Part shown: piece after piece, positions 9,205-17,062 of the stretch | How the letters are laid out: each line of letters begins with the position of its first letter | Numbering within the stretch: position 1 is the first letter of the stretch | Source: Microbacterium sp. Yaish 1 | Lineage (GTDB): Bacteria > Actinomycetota > Actinomycetes > Actinomycetales > Microbacteriaceae | Direction of reading: 5' to 3' | Length of the DNA stretch: 64,000 nt | Assembly (NCBI RefSeq): GCF_002245215.1 | Contig: NZ_NPMR01000002.1 | Span: 1,095,557-1,159,556, forward strand | Made by a program: the position numbers and the translations under genes | Notes under the pieces: model-generated | What the model saw: only the letters and a program-made list of their open reading frames with translations | What the model was told of the DNA's origin: nothing | Database searches by the model: none

Positions 9205-9597
9205 TCAGTCCTTCGGGGTCTCGACGACGACGGTGGTGGCCTTGACGACGGCGACGGCGAGAGACCCGGGCTCGAGCTCCAGCTCGCGCGCCGCCTCGGC
9301 CGACATCAGCGACACGATCCGGTGCGGTCCGGACTGCACGTCGACCTGCGCCATCACGCCGTCGATCTGCACGCGAGTGACGAGGCCGACGAATCGGTTG
9401 CGGGCGCTCGAGAGCCGATCCGAGGGGTCGGCGGCGGCGGAAGCCAGCTCGACCGCGTGGGCCGCGAGCGCGTCGCCCGGTACCCGTGCAGGGCTGTCAT
9501 CGGTGACCGGGAGGATGCCGTGGTCGATCCAGCGACGCACGGTGTCGTCGCTGACGCCGAGCAGGCGCGCCGCCTCCGAGATGCGATATGCCGTCAT
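9205..9597 (-). CDS. Small HTH-TOBE (Mop domain) regulator, ModE-like
   Basis: A 130-aa protein joining an N-terminal MerR/excisionase-type helix-turn-helix (RISEAARLLGVSDDTVRRWI, residues 5-24) to a single C-terminal TOBE/Mop domain (about 66-128: NRFVGLVTRVQIDGVMAQVD). TOBE domains bind molybdate, and E. coli ModE also pairs HTH with TOBE, but ModE has two TOBE copies and a different HTH. I infer a molybdate-responsive regulator of the adjacent modABC genes (3 bases downstream) and possibly of the divergent moeZ gene. A palindromic site lies in the shared upstream region. Confidence 0.85.
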   Translation of the reverse strand: MTAYRISEAARLLGVSDDTVRRWIDHGILPVTDDSPARVPGDALAAHAVELASAAADPSDRLSSARNRFVGLVTRVQIDGVMAQVDVQSGPHRIVSLMSAEAARELELEPGSLAVAVVKATTVVVETPKD

Positions 9598-9612
9598 GGG
9601 CTGAACCTACCC

Positions 9613-9657
9613 GCATCTGCGGATCACAGGGGCCGAATCGGCCGTATCCGCGGATGC
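9613..9657. promoter_or_regulatory. Nested palindromes between the HTH-TOBE gene and moeZ
   Basis: In the divergent region, GCATCTGCGGAT (9613-9624) and ATCCGCGGATGC (9646-9657) form inverted repeats matching at 11 of 12 positions. Between them GGCCGAATCGGCC (9631-9643) is itself a palindrome. This arrangement is a plausible operator for the adjacent HTH-TOBE regulator, controlling modABC on one side and the moe/moa genes on the other. No binding evidence; the GGATGC element is also common in this genome. Confidence 0.4.
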
Positions 9658-9716
9658 TGACGTCTCCGCGTCTCCCGTGCGCCCGGGGTGCCCCCGCGCG
9701 CGTCTAGCCTGATCCC

Positions 9717-10820
9717 ATGACCGTCCCGCCTCTCGTCGCTCCCACCGGGCCCCTGTCGGATCGCGAGCGCGAGCGAACCGCGAGGCATGCCGTCCTCGCG
9801 GGTCTCGGCGACGCGGGGCAGCGGCGGCTCGCGGCTGCCCGCGTGGCCGTCGTCGGCGCGGGAGGCCTCGGCTCGCCGGTGATCCTCGCCCTTGCGGCCG
9901 CCGGAGTCGGGACGATCACCGTCATCGACGACGACGAGGTCGAGTACGCCAATCTCCAGCGGCAGGTCATCCACCGGGTCGACGACGTCGGTTCGCCGAA
10001 GGTCGCCTCCGCCGTACGCGCCGCCGCGGCGCTCTCCCCCGAGACCCGGATCGAGACGCGCCGCGAGCGGCTGGATGCCGACAACGCGTCGCGTCTGCTG
10101 GCGGGCAGCGACCTCGTGATCGACGGGACCGACACCTTCGAGACCCGCACCGTCGTGGCTGCGGCCTGCGCGGCACTCGGACTGCCGCTCGTCTGGGGCG
10201 TCATCCAGGAGTTCCACGCGCAGGTCACCGTCTTCTGGACCGCGCCGCCCGACGGCGTACCGGCGATCGGCCTCGACGATCTCTATCCCGCCGGCAGCGC
10301 CGACGACCTGCCGACGTGCGCCGAGGTCGGCGTGCTCGGCTCGCTCTGCATGACGGTGGGCGGAATGCTCGCGACCGAGGCGATCAAGCTCATCACCGGT
10401 GTCGGCGAACCGCTCCTGGGCCGGCTCCTCGTCGTCGACGCCCTCACCGGCACCCAGCACGAGGTGCCCCTGCGCGCGGCCTCGAGTGCGGCGCTCACCG
10501 CCCCGGTTCCTCCGCCCCCTCCCGGGCCGAGGCGGACGGCGGCACCCGAGATCGACCTCGAGCAGCTTCGCGCGCAGCAGTCCGCCGGCGCGGTGGTGCT
10601 CGACGTGCGAGAACCCCACGAGACGGCGACCGGCGTGCTTCCCGGATCGGTGCTGCTGCCGCTCGGAGAACTCCTCGCGGCCCCCGACCGCGTCGATGCC
10701 GACCGGGTCGTGGTCGTGTGCGCGCACGGCATCCGTGCCCGTCGCGCCGCCGACGTCCTCCGGGGCCGCGGTGTCGCGGCATCCGTGCTCGCGGGCGGGC
10801 TCGCGCGGTGGCAGTCGTGA
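9717..10820 (+). CDS. moeZ: MoeB/ThiF adenylyltransferase-rhodanese fusion
   Basis: Activates the C-terminus of small sulfur carriers such as MoaD by adenylation and then transfers sulfur to form a thiocarboxylate. Residues 1-250 are the E1-like domain with nucleotide motif GAGGLG (47-52) and the catalytic Cys at about 201 (LPTCAEVGVLG). Residues 275-367 are a rhodanese domain with active-site loop CAHGIR (Cys 335). Neither of the two CxxC zinc motifs of E. coli MoeB is present, as in mycobacterial MoeZ. The stop overlaps the moeA GTG start. Confidence 0.92.
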   Translation: MTVPPLVAPTGPLSDRERERTARHAVLAGLGDAGQRRLAAARVAVVGAGGLGSPVILALAAAGVGTITVIDDDEVEYANLQRQVIHRVDDVGSPKVASAVRAAAALSPETRIETRRERLDADNASRLLAGSDLVIDGTDTFETRTVVAAACAALGLPLVWGVIQEFHAQVTVFWTAPPDGVPAIGLDDLYPAGSADDLPTCAEVGVLGSLCMTVGGMLATEAIKLITGVGEPLLGRLLVVDALTGTQHEVPLRAASSAALTAPVPPPPPGPRRTAAPEIDLEQLRAQQSAGAVVLDVREPHETATGVLPGSVLLPLGELLAAPDRVDADRVVVVCAHGIRARRAADVLRGRGVAASVLAGGLARWQS

Positions 10821-12067
10821 GCGGCGGGCTGCGGACCGTCGAGGAGCAGCTCGCGGACGTCCTCGCCGCCGTCCGCCCGCTGCCGACACGCACGGCCGGG
10901 CTCGCCGACGCCGCCGGCTGCGTCCTTCGCGAGGCCGCGGTCGCGCGCGGAGGCATCCCCGACTTCGACAACTCGGCGATGGACGGCTTCGCGGTGCGCT
11001 TCGACGACGTCGCGGATGCGTCGGCCGAGCACCCCGTCGATCTGGCGGTCATCGCCGACCTGCCGGCCGGCTCCGCCGACGATCCGCCCCTGAGCCCCGG
11101 GCAGGCCGCGCGCATCATGACGGGCGCCCCGGTGCCGACCGACGCCGACACCATCGTGCCGTTCGAAGACACCGCGGGCGGCCTCGACGATTCGCTGACG
11201 ACCGCGCGCGTGCTCGCGGCCCCCGCCCGGCGGGGCGTGTTCGTCCGGCGCGCGCACGACGACATCCGCCCCGGCGACACGGTGCTGGGCGCGGGAGTTC
11301 TGCTCGGTCCCCGGCAGCTCGCCGCCCTCGCTGCCGCCGACATCGCGCGCGTCGCGGTCTCGGAAGCTCCCCGCGTCGTCGTCATCTCGACCGGCAGCGA
11401 GCTCGTCGAGCCCGGCCTCCCCCGCTTCCGCGGACAGATCCCCGAGTCCAACGGCCTGCTGCTCGAGGCGCTCGTCCGTCAGGCGGGCGGCGACGTCGTC
11501 CGCCGTGTGCACGTCGACGACGGCGGCACCGCGTTCCGTCGCGAGATCGCCGAGGCCACGACCGGTGGATCCCGCGCGGACGTCGTCATCACCTCGGGCG
11601 GGGTGAGTGCGGGTGCGTACGAGGTCGTCAAGACCGAGCTCGGCGACGCGCTCCGCTTCTCGCGGGTGGCGATGCAGCCGGGCAAGCCTCAGGCCTTCGG
11701 AGTCCTGCCGTCGGGAACCCTCGTCTTCGGCCTGCCGGGAAACCCGGTGAGCGCGGCGGTGTCGTTCGAGGTGTTCGTGCGCCCCGCCCTGCTCGCCCTC
11801 CAGGGCCGCTCAGACCTCCACCGGCCCGCGCTGCGTCTTCCCGCTGCCGAGTCCTGGCGCACACCACCGGGGCGCCGGCAATACCTTCCCGCGGTCATCG
11901 ACCGCAGCGACCCCGCACGGTGGTGCGTGCGCCCGGCGACACCGGGGGGCTCGGGCTCGCACCTCGCGGGCGCCCTCGCCCTCGCCGAGGCGTACGCGGT
12001 CGTCCCGGCCGAGACCGCCGTCGTCGAGGCCGGCGACCTCATCGAGGTCGTGCTGCTGGAAGAATGA
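10817..12067 (+). CDS. moeA: Molybdopterin molybdenumtransferase
   Basis: Inserts molybdate into adenylylated molybdopterin. 416 aa with the characteristic DFDNSAMDGFAVR (about residue 50), the MoCF/MogA-like domain (VVVISTGSELVEPG, then TSGGVSAGAYEVVK) and a C-terminal barrel. I choose GTG 10817, which overlaps the moeZ stop (GTGA), over the longer open frame that only shadows moeZ. Part of moeZ-moeA-moaC-moaD. Confidence 0.95.
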   Translation: MSGGLRTVEEQLADVLAAVRPLPTRTAGLADAAGCVLREAAVARGGIPDFDNSAMDGFAVRFDDVADASAEHPVDLAVIADLPAGSADDPPLSPGQAARIMTGAPVPTDADTIVPFEDTAGGLDDSLTTARVLAAPARRGVFVRRAHDDIRPGDTVLGAGVLLGPRQLAALAAADIARVAVSEAPRVVVISTGSELVEPGLPRFRGQIPESNGLLLEALVRQAGGDVVRRVHVDDGGTAFRREIAEATTGGSRADVVITSGGVSAGAYEVVKTELGDALRFSRVAMQPGKPQAFGVLPSGTLVFGLPGNPVSAAVSFEVFVRPALLALQGRSDLHRPALRLPAAESWRTPPGRRQYLPAVIDRSDPARWCVRPATPGGSGSHLAGALALAEAYAVVPAETAVVEAGDLIEVVLLEE

Positions 12068-12071
12068 GGGC

Positions 12072-12551
12072 ATGAGCTTCACTCACCTCGACGACGCCGG
12101 TCACGCTCGCATGGTCGACGTCACCGCGAAGCAGCCGACCGTCCGCGCGGCGACGGCGCGCGGGTTCGTCCGCTGCTCGCCCGAGGTCGTCGCAGCCCTC
12201 CGCGACGGCACGGTGCCGAAGGGCGACGTCCTCGCGGTCGCGCGCATCGCCGGCATCCAGGCTGCCAAGCGCACCCCCGAGCTGCTCCCGCTCGCCCACG
12301 TGATCGGCGTGCACGGGGTCGTCGTCGACCTCGACATCACCGATGCGGGCATCGACATCGAGGCGACCGCGCGCACCGCCGACCGCACCGGCGTCGAGAT
12401 GGAGGCGCTCACCTCGGTCGCGGTCGCCGCCCTCGCCGTGGTCGACATGGTGAAGGGCATCGACAAGGCGACCTCGATCGAGAACGTCCGCATCACCGCG
12501 AAGTCGGGTGGCCGGAGCGGCGACTGGCGGCGTCCCGCCGAGGGCGCCTGA
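12072..12551 (+). CDS. moaC: Cyclic pyranopterin monophosphate synthase
   Basis: Catalyses formation of cyclic pyranopterin monophosphate from the MoaA product in the first step of molybdenum cofactor synthesis. 159 aa with family blocks MVDVTAKQPTVRAATA, AGIQAAKRTPELLPLAH and GVEMEALTSVAVAALAVVDM (the residues lining the active site); K-S-GG-S-G at the C-terminus is conserved. It starts 4 bases after moeA and its TGA shares one base with the moaD ATG. Confidence 0.96.
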   Translation: MSFTHLDDAGHARMVDVTAKQPTVRAATARGFVRCSPEVVAALRDGTVPKGDVLAVARIAGIQAAKRTPELLPLAHVIGVHGVVVDLDITDAGIDIEATARTADRTGVEMEALTSVAVAALAVVDMVKGIDKATSIENVRITAKSGGRSGDWRRPAEGA

Positions 12552-12784
12552 TGGCTCGCGTGCGCTACTTCGCCGCGGCTGCCGAGCGCGCGGAGACGGC
12601 CGAGGAGGTCCGTTCCGAGGCCAGCCTCGGCGCTCTGCGCGACGCACTGTCGCGGGAGCATCCCGGGCTGGCGGCGATCCTGCCGAAATGCGCCGTCCTG
12701 GTCGACGGCGCACGCGTCGCCGACACGACCGAGATCGGACCCGACGTCACCGTCGACATCCTGCCGCCCTTCGCGGGCGGCTGA
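12551..12784 (+). CDS. moaD: MoaD/ThiS family sulfur carrier (molybdopterin synthase small subunit)
   Basis: Small ubiquitin-fold sulfur carrier of 77 aa ending in the required Gly-Gly (ILPPFAGG). The C-terminal thiocarboxylate donates sulfur for the dithiolene of molybdopterin together with MoaE. MoeZ in the same operon is the likely activating enzyme. It overlaps moaC by one base (TGATG). moaE is convergent and only about 20 bases away. Confidence 0.92.
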   Translation: MARVRYFAAAAERAETAEEVRSEASLGALRDALSREHPGLAAILPKCAVLVDGARVADTTEIGPDVTVDILPPFAGG

Positions 12785-12805
12785 GACGGCCCGGGTTCGA
12801 CGCGA

Positions 12806-13234
12806 TCAGCCGCCGATCCCCTTCCACGCGGTCGTGCCGTCGGCCTCGATCTGCTGCTTCCAGATCGGCAGCTCGCGCTTGATCGCCTCGATCAGCTCAC
12901 GGCACACATCGAACGCGTCGCCCCGGTGCGCCGTGCCCACCGCGATGACGACGGCCGCGTCCCCCACCGCGAGGTCACCGATGCGGTGGCTGACCGCGAC
13001 GATCCCGTCACGGTCGCCGAGCGCCGCCTCGGCGATGGCTCGCAGCGTCGTCTCGGCGTCGGGGTGAGCCTCGTAGTGGAGCCCCGCCACCGCGCCGGCG
13101 GCATCCGGGTCGTGATCGCGCACGGTCCCGACGAAGCTCGTCACGGCCCCGACGGCGGAGGAATCGACGGCCGCCAGATGCCGGGACACGTCGAGAGGCT
13201 CCGCGGTGATGCGGGCGATGCGGATCTCGCCCAT
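12806..13234 (-). CDS. moaE: Molybdopterin synthase catalytic subunit
   Basis: Large subunit of molybdopterin synthase, 142 aa. Conserved GAVTSFVGTVRDHD near residue 30, HRIGDLAVGDAAVVIAV in the middle and the C-terminal catalytic-Lys region IKRELPIWKQQIEADGTTAW are visible. The open frame continues upstream, but ATG at 13234 shares one base with the moaB stop (TGATG) and gives the correct family start. Co-operonic with moaB and convergent with moaD. Confidence 0.95.
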   Translation of the reverse strand: MGEIRIARITAEPLDVSRHLAAVDSSAVGAVTSFVGTVRDHDPDAAGAVAGLHYEAHPDAETTLRAIAEAALGDRDGIVAVSHRIGDLAVGDAAVVIAVGTAHRGDAFDVCRELIEAIKRELPIWKQQIEADGTTAWKGIGG

Positions 13235-13710
13235 CAGTGATCGTGCCCGTCGAGCTGGGCGACGACGTGCCCGGCGATCCCCGTCACCACATCGATGCCG
13301 GATGCGACGGCGCGCGGCGACCCCGGCAGGTTCACGATGAGCGTTCGTCCGACCACCCCTGCCCGCCCCCGCGAGAGGACAGCCGTGGGCGTCTCGGAGA
13401 CGCCGCGGCGTCGCAGCTCTTCGGCCACGCCGGGCAGCTCGCGCTCGATGACCTCGCCGGTACCCTCGGGAGTCTCGTCGCGCGGTGCCACGCCGGTGCC
13501 GCCCGTCGTGACGATCAGGCGCGCTCCGCCTGCGATCGCGGCGCGCAGCGCCTCGGCGACGGACGCGGCCCCGTCGGCGACGACCACCGCATCGCCACAC
13601 TCCCACCCCGCGGCGCGCAAGGCCTCGACGGCGACCGGGCCGGCCGCATCCGGACGCTCGCCGCGCGCTGAGCGGTCGGAGACGGTGATGACGACGGCGG
13701 AGCGGCTCAT
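13234..13710 (-). CDS. moaB: MogA/MoaB family molybdopterin adenylyltransferase
   Basis: Adenylates molybdopterin before MoeA inserts molybdate. 158 aa, single MoCF domain with VVITVSDRSARGERPD at the start, the nucleotide-binding TTGGTGVAPRDETPE loop (about residues 68-82) and NLPGSPRAV near the end. Its start overlaps the end of the upstream SDR gene by 4 bases, so the three genes form one operon. It could be called mogA or moaB; the family does not separate the names by sequence alone. Confidence 0.92.
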   Translation of the reverse strand: MSRSAVVITVSDRSARGERPDAAGPVAVEALRAAGWECGDAVVVADGAASVAEALRAAIAGGARLIVTTGGTGVAPRDETPEGTGEVIERELPGVAEELRRRGVSETPTAVLSRGRAGVVGRTLIVNLPGSPRAVASGIDVVTGIAGHVVAQLDGHDH

Positions 13711-15320
13711 GCCCCCACCCTAGAAGCGTCTTCATCCGCCGGGGCGGTGTCGTCGTCGGCGTGGGTGTTCTCGACGGCGATCCGCCCCTCCTCGACCTTC
13801 CCCTCGGCCATCTCGGTGATGCGCGTGGCCATCGCCGTGAAGATGAGCCCGTGGAACGGCAGCACACCGAGCCAGTACAGCCGCCCGGCCAGTCCGCGCG
13901 GGAAGAAGATCGCGCGCTGCTCATACCGGGCACCGCCATCCCGCGGGGCGACCTTCAGCTCGAGCCAGGCCTCGCCCGGCACCCGCATCTCGGCACGCAG
14001 ACGCAGCAGGCGTCCCTCCTCGACGGCCTCGACGCGCCAGAAGTCGATCGCATCCCCCACCCGCACCTTTCCCCGGCTGCGGCGGCCGCGTGCGAGGCCG
14101 ATGCCGCCGACCAGGCGGTCCATCCAGCCGCGGATCTCCCACAGCGCACGCGCCGAGTACCAGCCGTTCGTCCCGCCGATGCCCGCGATCACCTCCCACA
14201 GTCGCTCGGGCGACGCGGTCGTTTCGGCGGAGCGCTCGTCGGTGAACACGGTCCGCCCCGCCCACTCGGGGTCGCTCGGCAGCGGATCGCTCGGCGCGCC
14301 GAGCACGTCGGCGTCCTGCCAGCTCGTCTCGACCTCGTCGGCGTCCACCCGGCCGAGCGCGAGCCGCACGCTCGTCCGATACGACGTCAGGCCGCCCTCG
14401 GGCTGCGGGATGATGTCGTCGATGTCGTGGTCGTCCATGACGCACTCGTTCTGGAGCGACGCGATGAGCGGGCGGGCGATGGCGCGCGGCACCGGCGTCA
14501 CGAGGTTGACCCAGTGCGAGGCGAGCCCGGGTGTCAGCACAGGCAGAGCCGCGATCGCCCGCTGCCGCAGGCCCGCCTCCAGCGCGTACCCGTTCATCAT
14601 CTGCCCGTAGCGCAGAACGTCGGGACCGCCGATGTCGACGGCACGGTTCAGCTCGGGATCGACGCGAGCCGCCCCGAGCAGATAGTGCAGGACGTCACGC
14701 ACGGCGATCGGCTGGATACGGTTTCGCACCCACTTCGGCGCCGGCATGTACGGCAGCACGTCGGTGAGGTGACGGACCATCTCGAACGATGCCGACCCCG
14801 ACCCGATGACGACGCCCGCCTGCAGCACGAGCGTCGGCACGCCGGACTCCAGCAGGATCTCGCCGACCTCGACGCGCGAGCGCAGGTGCGGCGACAACTC
14901 GGCGTCGGAGGGGTGCAGGCCACCGAGATAGACGATGCGCTTCACGGATGCCGCCGCCGCGGCGTCGGCGACCGTGCGGGCGGCCCGTTCGTCGGCCTCC
15001 TCGAAGCCGGCCCCCGCCCCCATCGAGTGGATGAGGTAGTAGACGACATCCACGTCATCGACGGCCTCGGCGACGGCATCCGCGTCGTCGGCCGAGCCGC
15101 CCACGATCTCGACGGCGTCTCCCCATGGGAAGCTCGCGACGCGCTCGGGAGTACGGGCCAGCACGCGCACGCGGTACCCCGCCGCGACGAGACGCGGCAC
15201 CAGCCGTCCGCCGATGTACCCGGTGGCGCCGAGGACGAGGGCTCGCGGGGCGGACCCGTCCGGTCGGGGCTGCGCCTGCAGCTCGGGCTCGTGTCCGGTG
15301 GGTGCGGTCAGCTCGGTCAT
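13707..15320 (-). CDS. SDR/NmrA-like NAD(P)-binding protein with C-terminal DUF2867
   Basis: A 537-aa two-domain protein. The N-terminal part (about 25-250) is an atypical extended SDR fold with the nucleotide motif GATGYIGGRLV (about residues 33-43) and DVDVVYYLIHSMG. The C-terminal part (about 355-510) matches DUF2867 (SARALWEIRGWMDRLVGG, then RAIFFPRGLAGRLYWLGVLPFH). Its reaction is unknown. ATG 15320 gives the best N-terminus; the longer open frame runs through the promoter region. It overlaps moaB by 4 bases, an unexpected link to cofactor synthesis that may be positional only. Confidence 0.85.
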   Translation of the reverse strand: MTELTAPTGHEPELQAQPRPDGSAPRALVLGATGYIGGRLVPRLVAAGYRVRVLARTPERVASFPWGDAVEIVGGSADDADAVAEAVDDVDVVYYLIHSMGAGAGFEEADERAARTVADAAAAASVKRIVYLGGLHPSDAELSPHLRSRVEVGEILLESGVPTLVLQAGVVIGSGSASFEMVRHLTDVLPYMPAPKWVRNRIQPIAVRDVLHYLLGAARVDPELNRAVDIGGPDVLRYGQMMNGYALEAGLRQRAIAALPVLTPGLASHWVNLVTPVPRAIARPLIASLQNECVMDDHDIDDIIPQPEGGLTSYRTSVRLALGRVDADEVETSWQDADVLGAPSDPLPSDPEWAGRTVFTDERSAETTASPERLWEVIAGIGGTNGWYSARALWEIRGWMDRLVGGIGLARGRRSRGKVRVGDAIDFWRVEAVEEGRLLRLRAEMRVPGEAWLELKVAPRDGGARYEQRAIFFPRGLAGRLYWLGVLPFHGLIFTAMATRITEMAEGKVEEGRIAVENTHADDDTAPADEDASRVGA

Positions 15321-15562
15321 GATCAGACGGTAGGCGCGGACCGCTCCCGACCGACACGACTTGACATGCGGCGGATCGCCGGTCGCCGGTCGGGCACGGG
15401 GACAGCTTCGCCTCACGCGCGCGCGATAGGCGGCGATACGCCGGTTCGCAACGCCTCCGTCGGAAGTTGCGCCGGCCCCGGCACCGGGGTCTACGCTCCC
15501 GTGAGCGAAGGACAGTCGTCTGGCGACCCGAGCCCGGCGACGCTGCCGGAGGAGAACCGAAT

Positions 15563-17038
15563 ATGTCACGCACGCGCACGAAGCGGCCTGCCCGCCGACG
15601 TCTCGAGGTCGACGACGTCATCGTCGTCGAACGCAAGAAGGTCCGTACCGCGATCTCCGGCACCGTCGTCGGCAACTTCATGGAGTGGTTCGACTTCGGC
15701 ATCTACGGCTACCTCGCCGTGACGCTCACCGTCGTGTTCGCCGAGGACATCCCCGACCCGTGGGGCCTGCTGGTGACCCTCCTCGGCTTCGCCGTGTCGT
15801 TCCTCGTGCGTCCCCTCGGCGGGATCGTGCTCGGCCCGCTGGGCGATCGGATCGGGCGACAGAAGGTCCTGTTCCTGACGATGGCGATGATGGCGACCGC
15901 GACCGCGCTCATCGGCCTGCTGCCGACCTCGGCGCAGATCGGCATCTGGGCTGTCGTCCCCCTGTACGTGCTGAAGATGGTGCAAGGCTTCTCGACGGGC
16001 GGCGAGTACGCCGGGGCCTCGACGTACGTGACCGAGTTCTCACCCGACCGCTCGCGCGGCTTCTGGGCGTCCTGGCTCGACGTCGGCTCGTACGTCGGCT
16101 TCGCCGCAGGTGCCACGGTCGTGGCCCTCACCACGCTCATCACTCAGGGCCTCTGGGGCCCGGACGCGATGGTCGACGGCGGCTGGCGCATCCCGTTCCT
16201 CGTCGCCATCCCGCTCGGCATCGTCGCCATCTGGTTCCGGCTGCGCATCCCCGAGACCCCGGCGTTCGAGCAGGAGTCGGAGTCGGGCGCGACGCTGGGC
16301 AAGGACGACCCGATGGCCCGTCACGGCATCGGCGGCATCCTGCGCCACCACTGGCGGACGATCCTCGTCGCCGTGGCGATCGTCGCCGCGACCAACACCG
16401 CCGGATACGCCCTGACCAGCTACATGCCGACCTACCTCGAGAAGGAGGTCGGACTCTCGAACCTCTCGGCCGCGGTGGCGACGGTGCCCGTGCTGGTCGT
16501 CATGTCGGCGACCCTCCCGTTCGTCGGGCGCCTCAGCGACCGCTTCGGCCGGCGCCGCATCTACGCTCTCGCGATCGGCGCCTCCCTCGTCCTGACGGTT
16601 CCCGCGTTCGCGATCATGCAGATCGGCGAGCTGTGGGCCGTGTTCATCGCTCTGGCCGTCATCGCCGTGCCGGTGGCGCTGTTCGTCGCGATCTCGGCGA
16701 GCGCGCTGCCGGCACTCTTCCCCACCGCGACCCGCTTCGGCGCCATGGGCATCGCGTACAACCTGGCGGTGTCGCTCTTCGGTGGCACGACGCCGTTGTT
16801 CAGCCAGGCGCTCATCGAGTGGACGGGCAACACATACATGCCCGCGTTCTACATCATGTTCTTCTCGGCGCTCGCGGCCGTCGCGCTCTTCGCGATGCGC
16901 GAGACGGCGCAGCGGCCGCTGCTCGGGTCGGTGCCGACGGTCGAGACGATCGCCGAGGCCGAGGCTCTCGTCGCCGGGCAGGACGACGATCCGCGCATCG
17001 ACACCTCGACGATGCCGCTCGACATCATCCGTCCCTGA
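15563..17038 (+). CDS. MHS-type major facilitator transporter
   Basis: Proton-symport MFS protein of 491 aa in the metabolite:H+ symporter group (relatives: ProP, citrate, shikimate and dicarboxylate carriers). Seen: GNFMEWFDFGIYGYLA after a basic N-terminus, the loop 2-3 motif GDRIGRQKVL, GFSTGGEYAGASTY in helix 4, and about 12 hydrophobic helices. ATG 15563 has a strong GGAGGAG site. Upstream sequence contains a possible -10 TACGCT at 15492. The substrate cannot be assigned from the sequence. It stands alone, with the HerA-like gene convergent. Confidence 0.88.
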   Translation: MSRTRTKRPARRRLEVDDVIVVERKKVRTAISGTVVGNFMEWFDFGIYGYLAVTLTVVFAEDIPDPWGLLVTLLGFAVSFLVRPLGGIVLGPLGDRIGRQKVLFLTMAMMATATALIGLLPTSAQIGIWAVVPLYVLKMVQGFSTGGEYAGASTYVTEFSPDRSRGFWASWLDVGSYVGFAAGATVVALTTLITQGLWGPDAMVDGGWRIPFLVAIPLGIVAIWFRLRIPETPAFEQESESGATLGKDDPMARHGIGGILRHHWRTILVAVAIVAATNTAGYALTSYMPTYLEKEVGLSNLSAAVATVPVLVVMSATLPFVGRLSDRFGRRRIYALAIGASLVLTVPAFAIMQIGELWAVFIALAVIAVPVALFVAISASALPALFPTATRFGAMGIAYNLAVSLFGGTTPLFSQALIEWTGNTYMPAFYIMFFSALAAVALFAMRETAQRPLLGSVPTVETIAEAEALVAGQDDDPRIDTSTMPLDIIRP

Positions 17039-17062
17039 GGCGCCGCCGGCCCGGGCGCGTCC

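Noticed and set aside
9598..9716. Molybdenum cofactor riboswitch
   Set aside because: The gap before moeZ is too short and contains only short palindromes that suit a protein operator better than the Moco RNA fold.
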